Shown: positions 5,338 through 6,338 of the stretch, in pieces
Numbering within the stretch: position 1 is the stretch's first letter
Layout: every line of letters starts with the position of its first letter
DNA from: Spirochaetaceae bacterium
Lineage (GTDB): Bacteria > Spirochaetota > Spirochaetia > Treponematales > Breznakiellaceae
Direction: 5' to 3'
DNA length: 6,338 bases
Assembly: GCA_031273985.1 (NCBI GenBank)
Contig: JAISQV010000091.1
Coordinates: 1-6,338 of the forward strand
Position numbers and translations under genes: made by a program
The notes under the pieces: generated by a model
Seen by the model: the letters and a program-made list of their open reading frames with translations, nothing else
Told to the model about the DNA's origin: nothing
The model's database searches: none

Positions 5338-6338
5338 CTAGACCCTGGCCGCGCGGTGGAGGAGGAGCAGGTCCGCCAGGACCAGGGCGGCCATGGCTTC
5401 CACCACGGGGACCGCCCGGGGGCACACACAGACATCGTGGCGGCCCTGAATCTCCAGCTGCCGGGGCTTCCCCTTCCGGTCCGCCGTGGTCTGGGGCCGG
5501 GCGATCGAGGGAACCGGCTTAAAGGCCACCCGGAATTCCAGGTTCATGCCCGTGGAGAGGCCCCCCAGAACCCCGCCCGCATGGTTTGTGGCAAAACGCA
5601 GCGCGGGGACGCATAACGGCGGCGTCCAGCCCGGCTCCCCGGCCTCCGCCGGCAGGGGGCGGTCGTTTTGCACGGAGCCGCGGCTCCCGGCGGCGGCGAA
5701 GCCCGCCCCGAATTCCACCCCCTTGGCCGCCCCCAGGGAGAGCATGGCCGAGGCGAGGCGGGCGTCGAGTTTGCCGAAGACCGGCTCCCCCAGCCCAGGC
5801 GGGAGGCCCGTAACCCGGCAGGCCACGAGGCCCCCGGCGCTGTCCCCGGCGGCCCGGAGCCGCTCCAGTTCCGCCAGCGCCGCCTCCGCCGTTTCCCGGT
5901 GGGGCATACGGAGGGGGTTACGCTCCGCCTCGTCCAGGTCAAATCCCGCAGGGCCGGGGATGCTGAACCCCGCCGCCGCCTGGGTCCAGGCCCGTATGCC
6001 TATGCCCCGCGCCGCCAGAAAGACCCTGGCCACCGCTCCGGCGGCAACCCGGCTGATCGTTTCCCGGCCCGAGGAGCGGCCCCCGCCCCGGTGGTCCCGG
6101 AAACCGTACTTGGCCTCCCAGGTCCAGTCCGCGTGGCCGGGGCGGTAGGCGTCCTTCAAGGCGTCGTAATCCGCGGAGCGCGGGTCCCCGTTCCGCACGA
6201 TTATCGCTATGGGGGTCCCCAGGGTTTTACCCTCAAAGACCCCGGAGAGTATCTCCGGCTCGTCCGCCTCGCTCCGGCTGGTGGAGACCCCGCCCGCTCC
6301 GGGCCTGCGCCGCGCCAGATCCCGGCGTATGTCCTCAA
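5338..6338 (-). CDS. aroC: Chorismate synthase, N-terminus beyond the window
   Basis: This is the last enzyme of the shikimate pathway. It converts 5-enolpyruvylshikimate 3-phosphate to chorismate with reduced FMN, feeding Phe, Tyr, Trp and folate. The frame is open from the window edge (6338) to the TAG at 5338, giving 333 visible codons. In order it shows RRDLARRRPG with the following TSRSEAD, ILSGVFEGKTLGTPIA, NGDPRSADYD, the conserved RPGHAD, KYGFRDHRGGGRSSGRET (signature region), RVAAGAVA, and near the end FATNHAGGVLGGLSTG, then FKPVPSIARPQ and GRHDVCVCPRAVPVVEAMAALVLADLLL. These match the family along its whole length. About 35-45 residues are missing, including the GESHG motif. A GTG at 6198 is internal and not the start. 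G+C is high, like argF. No clear intrinsic terminator follows the stop at once; the first good minus-strand hairpin is at 5152-5172. Confidence 0.97.
   Translation of the reverse strand, partial: EDIRRDLARRRPGAGGVSTSRSEADEPEILSGVFEGKTLGTPIAIIVRNGDPRSADYDALKDAYRPGHADWTWEAKYGFRDHRGGGRSSGRETISRVAAGAVARVFLAARGIGIRAWTQAAAGFSIPGPAGFDLDEAERNPLRMPHRETAEAALAELERLRAAGDSAGGLVACRVTGLPPGLGEPVFGKLDARLASAMLSLGAAKGVEFGAGFAAAGSRGSVQNDRPLPAEAGEPGWTPPLCVPALRFATNHAGGVLGGLSTGMNLEFRVAFKPVPSIARPQTTADRKGKPRQLEIQGRHDVCVCPRAVPVVEAMAALVLADLLLLHRAARV

Noticed and set aside
5486..6148. Plus-strand open frame of 220 codons over chorismate synthase
   Set aside because: Antisense to strongly conserved aroC motifs, with Ala/Pro/Arg/Ser-rich composition and no known domain.

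Overview
The window is a stretch of bacterial chromosome, mostly GC-rich (the sampled line 3601-3660 is 39/60 G+C). It holds two housekeeping biosynthesis genes, one large conserved-looking regulatory-type gene, and a short patch of clearly different base composition. The organism cannot be fixed from sequence alone. The C-terminal style of the large protein and the gene mix make me think of a spirochaete (Treponema-like, gut-associated), but that is a low-confidence impression.

Layout, left to right. (1) Positions 33-1001, minus strand: ornithine carbamoyltransferase, complete. (2) Positions 1002-1180: a divergent intergenic region whose centre is ATTATAAT, a perfect palindrome that supplies a consensus TATAAT -10 box to both strands. 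(3) Positions 1181-3985, plus strand: a 934-residue protein that looks like a STAND/MalT-type signal ATPase (degenerate P-loop NTPase, winged helix, TPR superhelix), with an N-terminal domain resembling a non-catalytic relic of a class III nucleotidyl cyclase. (4) Positions 3986-4159: no gene; a cluster of GC-rich hairpins, then an 8-bp inverted repeat directly before the next ribosome binding site. (5) Positions 4160-4612, plus strand: a GNAT acetyltransferase of 43% G+C, followed by a good intrinsic terminator. (6) Positions 4662-5126, minus strand: a small gene of about 50% G+C, converging on the acetyltransferase. It has an excellent ribosome binding site and ATG but an in-frame TAA at codon 10, so it is probably a fresh pseudogene. 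(7) Positions 5127-5337: no gene; two strong hairpins and a short CACGAAGG direct repeat. (8) Position 5338 to the window end, minus strand: chorismate synthase, lacking only its N-terminus beyond the edge.

The genes do not form one operon: orientations alternate, and arginine and aromatic biosynthesis are unrelated. The best reading is a core chromosome segment (argF, the STAND-like gene, aroC) with a roughly 1.1-kb accessory insertion of lower G+C (about 4100-5290) carrying the acetyltransferase and the decaying small gene. I see no transposase, integrase, tRNA, rRNA or CRISPR array. I found no convincing new multi-gene system. The items most worth a second look are the nonsense-interrupted gene, the shared palindromic -10 element, and the degenerate cyclase/ATPase architecture of the 934-residue protein.
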